A stretch of DNA of 64,000 bases from Comamonas piscis (GTDB taxonomy: Bacteria; Pseudomonadota; Gammaproteobacteria; Burkholderiales; Burkholderiaceae_C). Below the pieces are notes generated by a model. It had not been told where the DNA came from. It worked only from the letters and a program-made list of their open reading frames with translations, and made no database searches. How positions within the stretch are numbered: position 1 is the stretch's first letter; each line of letters begins with the position of its first letter. Location of the stretch: assembly GCF_014109725.1 (NCBI RefSeq), contig NZ_CP058554.1:1860001-1924000 (forward strand), in the 5' to 3' direction. The position numbers were made by a program, and so were the translations under genes. Positions 17,064 through 25,253 of the stretch are shown here, one piece after another.

Positions 17064-20000
17064 ATGAACCCGCTTGGTGCAAAGAGATCCATCTGTCGTC
17101 TGCTGTACGGGGGGCTTGCGAGCTTGGCCCTCGTCTGCAGTTCCACCGCCTTTGCCGCTTCCTCCGGAACCGGCCGGGCCTATGGCCTGGAGGTCACTGC
17201 CAATGTGGCGGGCGCGGGACTGAATATCCCGGCGGCCGATACGGGGCAGCAGGCTGCACCACCTGATTTCAACATGCCCGTTTCTGTGGCGAGCGTGGGG
17301 GTGACCGCAGGGGTCAATCTTCTGAGTGTGGCGACGGGTGTCATCAACTCCTCCACCCAGAGCAATCTTGCGCAGAACAGCGTGGTGTCCAGCACCTCCG
17401 TCGATGGCTTGAACCTGAGTTTGGCAGGTCTGGCGCTGGGCGCCAATACCATCAGCTCGCAAGCGCGCATGGCCTGCGTCAACGGCACGCCACAAGGCTC
17501 TGGGGACGCACAGATTCTTGGCGGCACCGGGTCGCTGAGCGGCGTCAGTGCTTCAGTCAACGGCCTGGTCAATCTGACCATCAATGTACCTGGCTTGGGC
17601 ACGGAGGTCGGCGTCAAGCTCTACACCAATGAGCAAAGCCAAAGCGGCACGTCGATGAGCGTGACTGCGTTGCGGATCGAGTTGGTGGCCAAGGCGCTGA
17701 CGATTCCCTTGCTGAATGCCTCGGTGATCGTGGGCAATTCCACCGCGTCGATGCCCGATTGCAAGCCCACGGTGAGCTTGAATCCCTTGCCACCGATCAA
17801 TGCGGGCAACCAGTCGTCCGTGCCGATCAGCGGCAGCTGCAGCGCTGGCAGCGGCAATGTGGCCATCAGCTCCAACCCTGCAGGCGTGGGTCAGTCACTG
17901 CCCTGTACGGCTGCTGGTACCTACACCGGCACGGTGAATGCCCAAGGTCTGCCGGATGGAACGGTGACGATCACCGCGATGCAGACGGCGTCCGGGCAGA
18001 CCAGCTCGGCGAGCCAGTCGACCACCAAGAATTCCGGATCGGTACCTCAGCAGCCGGTGGTGGCCGTGGTCACGGCTCCGCAGATCACGGTGGCCAACCA
18101 GGCTTCGTACAGCGTGTCGGGCACCTGCTCGGCCAATGCTGAAGCAGTGGCCGTGACGCTGGGATCGGTGTCCACATCGGCGCTCTGCAGTGCTGGCATC
18201 TGGTCAGCCTCGGGCATCAATGTCAGCGGTCTGCCCGATGGTGCGGTGACGGTGACGGCCTCGCAGACTGTCGGCGGTCAGACGGGATCGGGCAGCCTGG
18301 TAACGGCCAAGGATGCGACTGCCCCTGCGGTGGCGATTACCTCGGCACCAGTGATCAATGCGGGCAACCAATCATCGTATGGCGTGGCAGGCAGTTGCTC
18401 GGAAGGCGGCGCAGCCGTCACGGTGCGGGTGGGCAGTGTCGCCGCTGTGCCCTCGCCAGTCTGCAACAGCGGTATCTGGTCGGCATCAGGCCTGGATGTC
18501 AGTGGGCTGCCGGCCGGCTCGGTCACGGTGACGGCGATGCAGACCGATGCCGCGGGCAATACCGGCAATGCCAGCCGCACGACCAGCAAAGACAGCAGCG
18601 CTGCCGCGGTGACGGTGCTGGTGGCGCCGCGCATCAACAGCGGTAACCAGGGCAGCTATGGCGGCGTCTCTGGCGCCTGCAGCGCGGCCGATGGCATGGT
18701 GACGGTGGCCATTGGCAGCATCAGCAATACGGTGGCCTGCAACGGTGGTGCCTGGGTACTGAGCGGCGTCGATGTGCGCGGCCTGCCGGAAGGCACCGTG
18801 CTGGTGAAGGCTTCGCAGACCGTGGCTGGCACGGTCATCTCCGGCTCGCTGAACACGGTCAAGGATACGACCGGGCCTGCGGTGTCGATCAGCACTGCGC
18901 CGACCATCGATACCTCCAACCAGGACGCCTACAGCCCCGCAGGAACCTGCACCAGTGGCGACGGCCCGGTCACGGTGAGCGTGGGATCCATCCGGGTGAC
19001 GGTGGCCTGCGTCAACGGCAACTGGACGGCGCCTGGCATGCAGGTGGGCGCCTTGCCCAAGGGGCCTGTCACGGTGACGGCATCGCAAACCGATGAGGCA
19101 GGCAACACCGGCAGCAGTACCCGCGAAGTGACCAAGACCTCGGATGCTACTGGCGAGCTGCCCACCGGCCTGATCGCGCCCCAGAGCGGCACCTGGATCA
19201 TCACGGAAGAGCTCAATGGTGAGCCAGGCCGCGGCATGGGCATCGATGTCCAGGACGGCGTGCTGTTCATGCAGGTCTACAACTACCGCCAATCGGGTGC
19301 ACCCACCTTCCACACGGCCTTGGGTACGCTGAACAACAACACGGTGACCGCTCCGCTGTACTTCTACGAAGGCGGGCGCTTCTTTGGCAGCGAGCAGCGC
19401 GATGGCCATGAGGCGGGCAGCCCCGGCAATGTGGTGATCACCTTCAGCAGCCGCAGTACGGGCACGATCCAGTTCCCCGGAGAAGCGGCCAAGCCTATGC
19501 AGCGCTACGACTACGAGGGCACGCCTGTCGGTGTCTTCTCCGACGCGGCCTTTGTCGATCGCTGGGCCATGGTGGAGTTCAACAGCAATAACCAACCAGT
19601 GCGCAGCTGGTGGGCAGATATCGGCAACAGCGGACAGGTGGCTATGAGCGAGGATTGGGCCACTGCTGCGCTGACCTGGCCTTACCCGCCCACCGTGGCG
19701 ACGGCTGTGCATGGCTTTGGCGGTACCTTGTCCGGCCATGTGGTGGCGCAGTGCAGCTACAGCGGCAGCGGTCTGCAGTTCAACTGCGCGGGCAACCGGC
19801 AGGGTGGCGCAGGCGGTGGGGCTGTGGTGGCGCTTACCTTGCAGCGCGGTGTGGACCAGCTGAGCGGCACGGTGCGCGAGGGCGGTGACGAGGCCCGGCG
19901 CCTGGTGGGCTTCCGTGTCGGACGCGCGGCCTACACACTGCAGAACAACCAGAATGTGCGTACCAGCTACTACGCGCCAGGCTATGCCCCAGAGTCGGGC

Positions 20001-20690
20001 ACCTGGGTGGTCAGCAGCGAACTGCGCGGCCTGCCGGGCCGGGGTATTTCGATCGAGCTGCAGAAGCCGACCAACAGCGAGGACCATATGCTGTTCATGT
20101 CGGTATACAACTACGAGGCTGACGGCCAGGGCACCTTCCATAGCCTGCTCGGCGCCCATGATGCATCGACGACGCCAGAGCCCAACACGCCGGATCTGCC
20201 CACCGTGCAGTACCAGGGCGGGCGCTACTTTGGTGGCCCGGCTGCCATCGCCAGCTTCAAGGCCGATGCCGGTCTGACCAAGGCCATCCACTTCGCTGCG
20301 CCTTCGGTGGGAACGCTGGCCTTCCCCGGCGAGCAAGCGCTGCAGATCGAGCGCTTCTACTACGGCGTGAACAAGGCCTCGGCCCAGTCGCTGCGTGGAT
20401 CCTGGGTGCTGCTGTCCTCCACGGATGCGATGCCCAGCCGGAACTTCCGCTTCCAGACCCGGGATGAGAACTCGGTGATCGATACCGACTCGGGCTATGT
20501 CTGTGTCGCGGAGGTGCTGCGCCAGTTCAACTTCCGCTGCACCGCGCCTTCTGGATCTCCGGTGTTCCGTTTCGTCGCCGGTTTCTACGGCGCCAGCACC
20601 GGCATCGTCGGGGATGCGGAAGATGCACCGGCCATCACCGTGGTGCGGGTGACCGACCCGAATGGCGAGATGGTGCAGGCGGGCGACTGA
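17064..20690 (+). CDS. secreted Ig-like repeat protein (paralog B, 5 repeats)
   Basis: A 1208-residue paralog of the giant protein just upstream. The start is the ATG at 17064, eight codons inside the longest open frame, because it has AAGGAG and matches the start of paralog A. The layout is a signal peptide (RRLLYGG-like, ending FAAS), the same N-terminal domain (about residues 32-234), five Ig-like repeats (about 235-696) and the same two-unit C-terminus (about 697-1208), which is nearly identical in places to that of A. Each repeat carries the same Cys pair and Trp. Its third repeat has a two-residue insertion before the second Cys (PSPVC), as does one inner repeat of A. It is transcribed in the same direction from its own promoter copy. 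The role is unknown; a cell-surface or matrix protein is the best guess. Confidence 0.88.
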   Translation: MNPLGAKRSICRLLYGGLASLALVCSSTAFAASSGTGRAYGLEVTANVAGAGLNIPAADTGQQAAPPDFNMPVSVASVGVTAGVNLLSVATGVINSSTQSNLAQNSVVSSTSVDGLNLSLAGLALGANTISSQARMACVNGTPQGSGDAQILGGTGSLSGVSASVNGLVNLTINVPGLGTEVGVKLYTNEQSQSGTSMSVTALRIELVAKALTIPLLNASVIVGNSTASMPDCKPTVSLNPLPPINAGNQSSVPISGSCSAGSGNVAISSNPAGVGQSLPCTAAGTYTGTVNAQGLPDGTVTITAMQTASGQTSSASQSTTKNSGSVPQQPVVAVVTAPQITVANQASYSVSGTCSANAEAVAVTLGSVSTSALCSAGIWSASGINVSGLPDGAVTVTASQTVGGQTGSGSLVTAKDATAPAVAITSAPVINAGNQSSYGVAGSCSEGGAAVTVRVGSVAAVPSPVCNSGIWSASGLDVSGLPAGSVTVTAMQTDAAGNTGNASRTTSKDSSAAAVTVLVAPRINSGNQGSYGGVSGACSAADGMVTVAIGSISNTVACNGGAWVLSGVDVRGLPEGTVLVKASQTVAGTVISGSLNTVKDTTGPAVSISTAPTIDTSNQDAYSPAGTCTSGDGPVTVSVGSIRVTVACVNGNWTAPGMQVGALPKGPVTVTASQTDEAGNTGSSTREVTKTSDATGELPTGLIAPQSGTWIITEELNGEPGRGMGIDVQDGVLFMQVYNYRQSGAPTFHTALGTLNNNTVTAPLYFYEGGRFFGSEQRDGHEAGSPGNVVITFSSRSTGTIQFPGEAAKPMQRYDYEGTPVGVFSDAAFVDRWAMVEFNSNNQPVRSWWADIGNSGQVAMSEDWATAALTWPYPPTVATAVHGFGGTLSGHVVAQCSYSGSGLQFNCAGNRQGGAGGGAVVALTLQRGVDQLSGTVREGGDEARRLVGFRVGRAAYTLQNNQNVRTSYYAPGYAPESGTWVVSSELRGLPGRGISIELQKPTNSEDHMLFMSVYNYEADGQGTFHSLLGAHDASTTPEPNTPDLPTVQYQGGRYFGGPAAIASFKADAGLTKAIHFAAPSVGTLAFPGEQALQIERFYYGVNKASAQSLRGSWVLLSSTDAMPSRNFRFQTRDENSVIDTDSGYVCVAEVLRQFNFRCTAPSGSPVFRFVAGFYGASTGIVGDAEDAPAITVVRVTDPNGEMVQAGD
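17766..19152 (+). repeat. five Ig-like repeats in paralog B
   Basis: Five units of about 92 codons. Units 1, 2, 4 and 5 align best with the first two and last two units of paralog A (for example NQGSYGGVSGACS and NQDAYSPAGTCTSGDG), so B looks like the unexpanded ground state. Confidence 0.9.
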
Positions 20691-20700
20691 GGTTGGGGCT

Positions 20701-20733
20701 GCCACCGCGCGCCGGACCCGGCGCGGCGGTGGC
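20701..20733 (+). terminator. hairpin after repeat gene B (no T tract)
   Basis: GCCACCGC-GCGCCGG pairs with CCGGCGC-GGCGGTGGC around ACC with one bulge. It is equivalent in place and loop to the hairpin after gene A. Confidence 0.5.
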
Positions 20734-20801
20734 CTCTGACCTTGCAGCGCGAGGCCCCGGCGAGGAACTGTTAAAATGCCCGGGCGCCATGCACTACAGA
20801 G

Positions 20802-20842
20802 CAACGGTTTCGCAGAAAACATCTGCAAACCGTTGTTTTTTA
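20802..20842 (+). terminator. strong intrinsic terminator
   Basis: The stem CAACGGTTT (20802-20810) with AAACCGTTG (20827-20835) continues inward with GCAGA/TCTGC around loop AAACA, and is followed by six T's. It lies only about 30 bp after a TTAAAAT -10-like box, so it could be an attenuator. Confidence 0.88.
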
Positions 20843-20943
20843 TTGCCCGCGCCACAGACGCTGGCCCGGCTTTGCGAAGCAGGCTGGCAGCGATGGAGAC
20901 CGTTTTACAGCTTGGGCCCTTGGGGGCACAGAGGTCGCGCGTC

Positions 20944-20972
20944 AGCCAGCAGGCATCCTGCTGGCTTTTTCT
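20944..20972 (+). terminator. intrinsic terminator
   Basis: A perfect 9-bp stem AGCCAGCAG / CTGCTGGCT with loop GCATC is followed by a T tract. It lies 102 bp after the previous terminator with no gene between. Confidence 0.88.
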
Positions 20973-21186
20973 TCGTCTGTGGTCGACAAACCGGGCACAA
21001 TGTCCGATATTGTGGATACTGCGCCGCTCGGGTGGGTGGCGCAAGGAGAGTCGCTGGCACAGGCCTTGCAGATGATGAATGTGCAGGCGGGTGTTGGCGC
21101 CTTGTGAAGGCGATGCGGCGTGCCGTGTCATCAGGCGTGGGGTTGCAAGCATCGGCGGGCAGCCCCCATTTTGGAAGGTACAGAAC

Positions 21187-21816
21187 ATGCCCAGTTACAA
21201 CCCACCCTTTGAGATCCATGTCCACGGACAAGTGCAGCTGCGTGCCGATGTCGGCTTTGACCAGCTGCAAGAAGCCTTGAAGCCGCTGTGGGCCTATGCG
21301 GGCGCCAAGTCGCTGGTCGATGGCTCGGAGAGCGCTTACGAGGAAGAGCCCGGCATTCTGTTCGAGCCCAAGGACCATATGCTGCAGATGTGCTGGACAG
21401 TGCGCGGCGATGATGATTTCCGCCAGTCGCTGGACGACATGTGCATGAACCTCAACGAGCTGGCCGACCAGGGTTCGGCCATCGAGATCACCTTCTACGA
21501 CGCCGAATTCGACGACGAGGAGCAGGACCGCGGCGCGGAGTCGCGCGACGACTTCATGATGCTGTTTGTAGGCCCGACGCCTGCAGCCATCATGCAGGTA
21601 CAGCGCGATATGCTGGTGCAGGATGTGGTGAGCACGATGGAGCGCCACTTTGACGCTGGCGAACTGGTCGGTGTGGTGGCCGAGATCGACAAGCTGTTCA
21701 GCCAGCGCTTTGATGCCCTGGTGGATTCGCTGGAGATCGGCAAGCCCCCGCGTGGCACTGGCGGCCCCGGTGGCGGCCATGGCGGTGGCGGACGCCGCCC
21801 ACGCCACCTGCACTGA
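21187..21816 (+). CDS. conserved hypothetical protein (DUF6806-like)
   Basis: A 209-residue soluble protein from the ATG at 21187. A longer frame from 21079 is less likely because the family opening PSYNPPFEIHVHGQVQLR starts here. The body is acidic (for example EFDDEEQDRGAESRDDF) and has a conserved-looking stretch FVGPTPAAIMQVQRD. The tail is Gly/Arg-rich (GGGHGGGGRRPRHLH). It resembles a family I remember as DUF6806 in Comamonadaceae; this is from memory. No enzymatic motif is visible, and a role cannot be assigned. Confidence 0.8.
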   Translation: MPSYNPPFEIHVHGQVQLRADVGFDQLQEALKPLWAYAGAKSLVDGSESAYEEEPGILFEPKDHMLQMCWTVRGDDDFRQSLDDMCMNLNELADQGSAIEITFYDAEFDDEEQDRGAESRDDFMMLFVGPTPAAIMQVQRDMLVQDVVSTMERHFDAGELVGVVAEIDKLFSQRFDALVDSLEIGKPPRGTGGPGGGHGGGGRRPRHLH

Positions 21817-21860
21817 TCTCTCGCCAGCGCCCTCCCAGGCGCAGCAAGGTTTTTATCCCC

Positions 21861-21890
21861 AAGGCAGCCGCAGTGCTGCCTTTGTTATTG
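21861..21890 (+). terminator. weak intrinsic terminator after the DUF6806-like gene
   Basis: AGGCAGC pairs with GCTGCCT around CGCAGT and is followed by a broken T tract (TTTGTT). Confidence 0.6.
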
Positions 21891-21899
21891 GTCTTGCCC

Positions 21900-22448
21900 A
21901 TGTCCACCCCCGTCTTGCTTCCTTACCTGCAGTCCTACTCCACCAGCTTGCAGCAGCAGGCTGGCAGCCTGTTGCAATCGGGCAAGCTGGGCCAGTGGCT
22001 GCTGCAGCGCCATCCGCAGGCCCACCAGATGCGCTCGGACAAGGCCTTGCATGCCTATGTAATGGGCCTCAAGGGCGAGCACATGCGCAACAGCGCGGGC
22101 TTGGCCAAGGTGGTGTATGACAGCAAGCTGCAGCTGGTCTACCAGGCGCTGGGCATCCATGTGCGCACGGGCAAGAACCACGGCGGCAAGACCCAGTCTC
22201 GCCACGAGATCCGCATTGGCAGCCTGTTCAAGCACGCACCCGAGTCCTTTCTGCGCATGATTGCCGTGCATGAGCTGGCGCACCTGCGCGAGTCGGACCA
22301 CAACAAGGCCTTCTACCAACTCTGCGAATACATGGAGCCAAGCTACCACCAGCTGGAGCTGGAAGTGCGGCTCTACCTGACCTGGCTGGACCAGGGCGGC
22401 CACCGGCTGTGGCAGGTCGCCGGCGATGCGGCGGACGCCGCTAGCTAA
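21900..22448 (+). CDS. YgjP-like metallopeptidase domain protein
   Basis: A 182-residue protein. It carries the zinc motif HELAH in a context typical of YgjP/WLM (DUF45) proteins: MIAVHELAHLRESDHNKAFY, with a later acidic YMEPSYHQLELEV. Proteins of this family are predicted zinc peptidases; E. coli YgjP has been linked to nucleotide metabolism, so the substrate is open. The ATG at 21900 is chosen because the nine residues before it in the open frame are hydrophobic and overlap the preceding terminator. It converges with murI and overlaps its stop by 4 bp. Confidence 0.85.
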   Translation: MSTPVLLPYLQSYSTSLQQQAGSLLQSGKLGQWLLQRHPQAHQMRSDKALHAYVMGLKGEHMRNSAGLAKVVYDSKLQLVYQALGIHVRTGKNHGGKTQSRHEIRIGSLFKHAPESFLRMIAVHELAHLRESDHNKAFYQLCEYMEPSYHQLELEVRLYLTWLDQGGHRLWQVAGDAADAAS

Positions 22449-23296
22449 TCAGCAGCGTGGCAGAGCTGCGGCGCCAGCCCCAGCCACTGCGCAGCGGCGT
22501 ACTGCAGCGCCTTCAGCTCACCGGTCGTCGACAGGCGGCAGGCCTCGTCAGCGCCGGGCGCCTGCGCTGGCTTGCGCAGCATGCCGGTGGCATGCAGCAG
22601 GCTGTAGGTGCGGCGGGCGACCGGCGTGGCGGTGTCCAGCAGGCTGACCTGGTCGCCGACTAGGGCGCGCAAGGTATCGGCCACAAAAATATAGTGGGTG
22701 CAGCCCAGCACCAGAGTGTCGATCTGGTCTGGCTGTGGGCCAAAGGCACCCATGGCTGCCAGGTAGGTTTGGCACAGGCCCTGGATATGCGCAGCATCGG
22801 CGGCTGCATCGCGCCCGGGTCGGGTGCTGTCTTCAATCGCGCGCGCCAGCCCATTGCAGGCCTGCACCACAAAGCGGGTCTCGGTGGCATGCGCTGCCTG
22901 CAAGGCGGCAAAGCGGCTGCTGTTCACGGTACCCTGGGTGGCGATCACGCCCACCACATGGGTCTGGCTGTGCTGGGCCGCCGGCTTGAGGGCCGGTTCC
23001 ACCCCGATGATCGGCAGGCCCGGGTGCTGCTCGCGCAGGCCTTCAATCGCGGCGGCCGTGGCTGTGTTGCAGGCAATGACCAGGGCCTTGATGCCGTGGC
23101 GCTCACGCATCTGCTGGGTGATGTGGGCGCAGCGCTGCTGCACAAAGGCGTCGCCCCGCTCGCCGTAGGGGGCGTTGCCGCTGTCGGCGAAGTAGACAAA
23201 CTGCTCATGGGGCAGCACATCGCGCAGCGCCTGCAGCACGCTCAGGCCGCCAATACCGCTGTCAAAAACACCAATGGGGGAGAGGGGGCTGGGCAT
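22445..23296 (-). CDS. murI: glutamate racemase
   Basis: A 283-residue cytoplasmic enzyme that interconverts L- and D-glutamate for peptidoglycan. The family signature FDSGIGGLSVL is at residues 11-21, and the two catalytic cysteines lie in VIACNTA and VLGCTHY. The ATG at 23296 places this signature at the usual distance from the start; the longer frame adds unrelated sequence. A small membrane-protein gene lies upstream on the same strand and may be co-transcribed. Confidence 0.96.
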   Translation of the reverse strand: MPSPLSPIGVFDSGIGGLSVLQALRDVLPHEQFVYFADSGNAPYGERGDAFVQQRCAHITQQMRERHGIKALVIACNTATAAAIEGLREQHPGLPIIGVEPALKPAAQHSQTHVVGVIATQGTVNSSRFAALQAAHATETRFVVQACNGLARAIEDSTRPGRDAAADAAHIQGLCQTYLAAMGAFGPQPDQIDTLVLGCTHYIFVADTLRALVGDQVSLLDTATPVARRTYSLLHATGMLRKPAQAPGADEACRLSTTGELKALQYAAAQWLGLAPQLCHAAD

Positions 23297-23364
23297 GGGA
23301 ACGTGCAGAGGTGAGGGCTTTTGAAAAAACAGCGGGCGAGAGGATTGTAGGCAGGCTGCAGGTT

Positions 23365-23739
23365 TTATGCATCGACTGCGGCCAGCAGCATCAGGCAGGT
23401 GCAGACAATGCTGACCAGCCAGACGCCGAGCGCCACGCCCAGCACATGGGGCCAGCGCGGCCAATGGGGCCAGCAGCGCCGCAGCAGGCAGTGCATCGGC
23501 GTTATCAGCAAGGCCTGCAAAAAGCTGGCCGAGATGAGGATGGGCCAGAGGCTGTCACCAGGGATGGCTTTCAGCAGAGCACCATCACCGGCCCAGATGA
23601 AGAGCTGTTCGGCCAGTGCGTAGCTGGCAAAGCCGGGCAGGCCCAGCGAGACAAAGGACAGAACCAGGCCGCCCGCGCTCCAAAGCAAGGGGCTGCGCTG
23701 GGCCTTGATCCATGGCCAAAGTCGCTGCAAAAAAAGCAT
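23365..23739 (-). CDS. small hypothetical membrane protein
   Basis: 124 residues with about three hydrophobic segments (roughly residues 17-45, 62-84 and 97-122), a basic N-terminus and a short Trp/Arg-rich loop (RRCWPHWPRWPH). It lies 68 bp upstream of murI on the same strand. The hydrophobic pattern and codon use favour a real gene, although no strong ribosome-binding site precedes the ATG. The family is not recognised. Confidence 0.65.
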   Translation of the reverse strand: MLFLQRLWPWIKAQRSPLLWSAGGLVLSFVSLGLPGFASYALAEQLFIWAGDGALLKAIPGDSLWPILISASFLQALLITPMHCLLRRCWPHWPRWPHVLGVALGVWLVSIVCTCLMLLAAVDA

Positions 23740-23949
23740 GGCGGTATTGTGCCCGCGAATGCTGGCGGCATGCGCTGTAGCGCTTGGATTGCGGTGCCGA
23801 TGCCCCAGGTTTTTGGCACAGATTTCCCCTTATGCGGCGCATTGCCTTGGGCGGCGGTGTATAAATTTGCCCTGTCAATCTGGGCTTTGCCCGGCATTGT
23901 TGCCAGCAGCGACCGCTGCTGCCCAACCAACAACAAGGAAAATGCAGCC

Positions 23950-24654
23950 ATGGGCGCGCAATGGAAAGCAAAGGGCAAGGCGCTGGTCGCCGATGCCAAA
24001 GGAAAACTCTTTGGCAAATTGGTCAAGGAAATCACGGTGGCAGCACGGCTGGGTGGCGGTGATGTGGGCAGCAACTCGCGCCTGCGCATGGCCGTCGAAG
24101 CCGCCCGCAAGGCATCGATGCCCAAGGACACCTTGGAGCGCGCGATCAAGAAGGGCTCGGGCGCTGGCGCTGATGCCGTGAACTATTCGACCGTGCTGTT
24201 CGAAGGCTATGCACCCCACCGCGTGCCGGTGATGGTCGAATGCCTGACCGATAACCCCAACCGCACGGCACCCAATATGCGCGTCTGCTTCCGCAAGGGC
24301 CAGCTGACAGCAGTGGCCTGGGATTTTGACCATGTGGGCATGGTTGAGGGCGAGCCAGAAAACGGTGCCGATGTGGAGCTGGCCGCGATCGAAGCCGGTG
24401 CGCAGGACTTTGAGCCTGGCGAAGAAGAGGGCGTGACCCTGTTCATCACCGAGCCCACCGACCTCGATACGGTCAGCAAGGCCTTGCCGGAGCAGGGCAT
24501 CAAGGTGCTGTCGGCCAAGCTGGGTTACAAGGCCAAGACCCCCATCAGCATGGGCAGTCTGCCGGCTGAAGCGCAAGAAGAGGTGCAAGCCTTTTTGGCC
24601 GGCCTCGAAAACGACGACGATGTGCAGAACATCTATGTCGGCCTGGTGGACTGA
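23950..24654 (+). CDS. yebC: YebC/PmpR-family protein
   Basis: A 234-residue soluble protein starting MGAQWKAKGKALVADAKGKL, close to the usual YebC start, with the conserved stretches EITVAARLGGGDVGSNSRLR, KKGSGAGADAVNYSTVLFEG and DNPNRTAPNMR. Members have been described as transcriptional regulators and, more recently, as translation factors for proline-rich stretches. The longer open frame from 23311 overlaps the antisense membrane gene and is rejected. A terminator follows. Confidence 0.95.
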   Translation: MGAQWKAKGKALVADAKGKLFGKLVKEITVAARLGGGDVGSNSRLRMAVEAARKASMPKDTLERAIKKGSGAGADAVNYSTVLFEGYAPHRVPVMVECLTDNPNRTAPNMRVCFRKGQLTAVAWDFDHVGMVEGEPENGADVELAAIEAGAQDFEPGEEEGVTLFITEPTDLDTVSKALPEQGIKVLSAKLGYKAKTPISMGSLPAEAQEEVQAFLAGLENDDDVQNIYVGLVD

Positions 24655-24677
24655 GCAACGCCCGGCAACCCCACCCC

Positions 24678-24701
24678 AAACGGCCGATCAGGCCGTTTTT
24701 T
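24678..24701 (+). terminator. intrinsic terminator after yebC
   Basis: AAACGGCC pairs with GGCCGTTT around GATCA, followed by T's. Confidence 0.92.
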
Positions 24702-24830
24702 CATGGGCGGGAGGCCAAGCTGCGTAGGCAGTTTGCGCTTCTTCATCATTTGCCCATTGACAGGCCAGGCCAGATATGCAGAAATTCGCTTGCGCTGGTC
24801 GTCGGCGTAGTTTAGATAAGAGCCCATACC

Positions 24831-25109
24831 ATGAAAAAACTCATCGTCCTTGCCAGCATCGCGCTGGCATCCCAGTTTGCATTGGCCGCCGACAAGGCCC
24901 CTACCGCCCAGCAACAGCTGATGGGCACCTGCAACACTGAGGCCAAGACCAAGGAGCTCAAGGGCGATGACCGCAAGGCCTATATGTCCAGCTGCCTGTC
25001 CGACGGCCGCAAGCGCCAGCAAGAACGCATGAAGACCTGCAACGTCGATGCGACGGGCAAGAAGGGCGACGAGCGCAAGGCGTTCATGAGTGAGTGCCTG
25101 AAGAAGTAA
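24831..25109 (+). CDS. psiF: PsiF repeat-containing periplasmic protein
   Basis: 92 residues. A Sec signal peptide occupies residues 1-20 (MKKLIVLASIALASQFALAA). Two PsiF repeats follow, each with the pattern M..C......K...GDxRKAxMSxCL: about residues 28-58 and 66-92, giving four cysteines. PsiF was named as a phosphate-starvation-inducible protein in E. coli; its function is unknown. It is a single gene with its own terminator, converging with the porin gene. Confidence 0.92.
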   Translation: MKKLIVLASIALASQFALAADKAPTAQQQLMGTCNTEAKTKELKGDDRKAYMSSCLSDGRKRQQERMKTCNVDATGKKGDERKAFMSECLKK

Positions 25110-25161
25110 GCAGCCTTGACGATTCGGCGCGCGAGCGCCGGGTCTGCCGAACCGGCCATAA

Positions 25162-25195
25162 AAAACGCCAAGCATGCGGACATGCTTGGCGTTTT
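25162..25195. terminator. bidirectional terminator between psiF and porin
   Basis: A 15-bp perfect stem AAAACGCCAAGCATG / CATGCTTGGCGTTTT with loop CGGA serves both converging genes. It is followed by three GCGTTTT units. Confidence 0.93.
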
Positions 25196-25253
25196 GCGTT
25201 TTGCGTTTTGCGTGGTGCGCCCGGTGGGCGCCACAGGTCCCTACGCGTTTCGA

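Larger units (their letters stand above)
20691..21186. other. intergenic region with two nested terminators
   Basis: This 496-bp stretch has no convincing gene. It holds the hairpin of gene B, a -10-like TTAAAAT near 20770, terminators at 20802-20842 and 20944-20972, and a 35-codon open frame at 21000-21107 (starting MSDIVDTAPLGW) that has no ribosome-binding site. The 130 bp ending at the second terminator are a candidate small RNA or a transcribed leader of the next gene. Confidence 0.6.

Noticed and set aside
21000..21107. 35-codon open frame starting MSDIVDTAPLGW
   Set aside because: It has no ribosome-binding site and no recognisable family; it is kept only as part of the intergenic description.
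18486..21188. 900-codon antisense open frame across paralog B
   Set aside because: It has the same composition artefact as over paralog A, and it also runs through two strong terminators and the intergenic region.
23311..23949. YebC extended upstream
   Set aside because: The extension overlaps the antisense membrane-protein gene and lacks YebC similarity; the family start is at 23950.
25191..25213. GCGTTTT short tandem units after the psiF terminator as a functional repeat
   Set aside because: Three units beside a T-rich terminator tail are best seen as slippage sequence.
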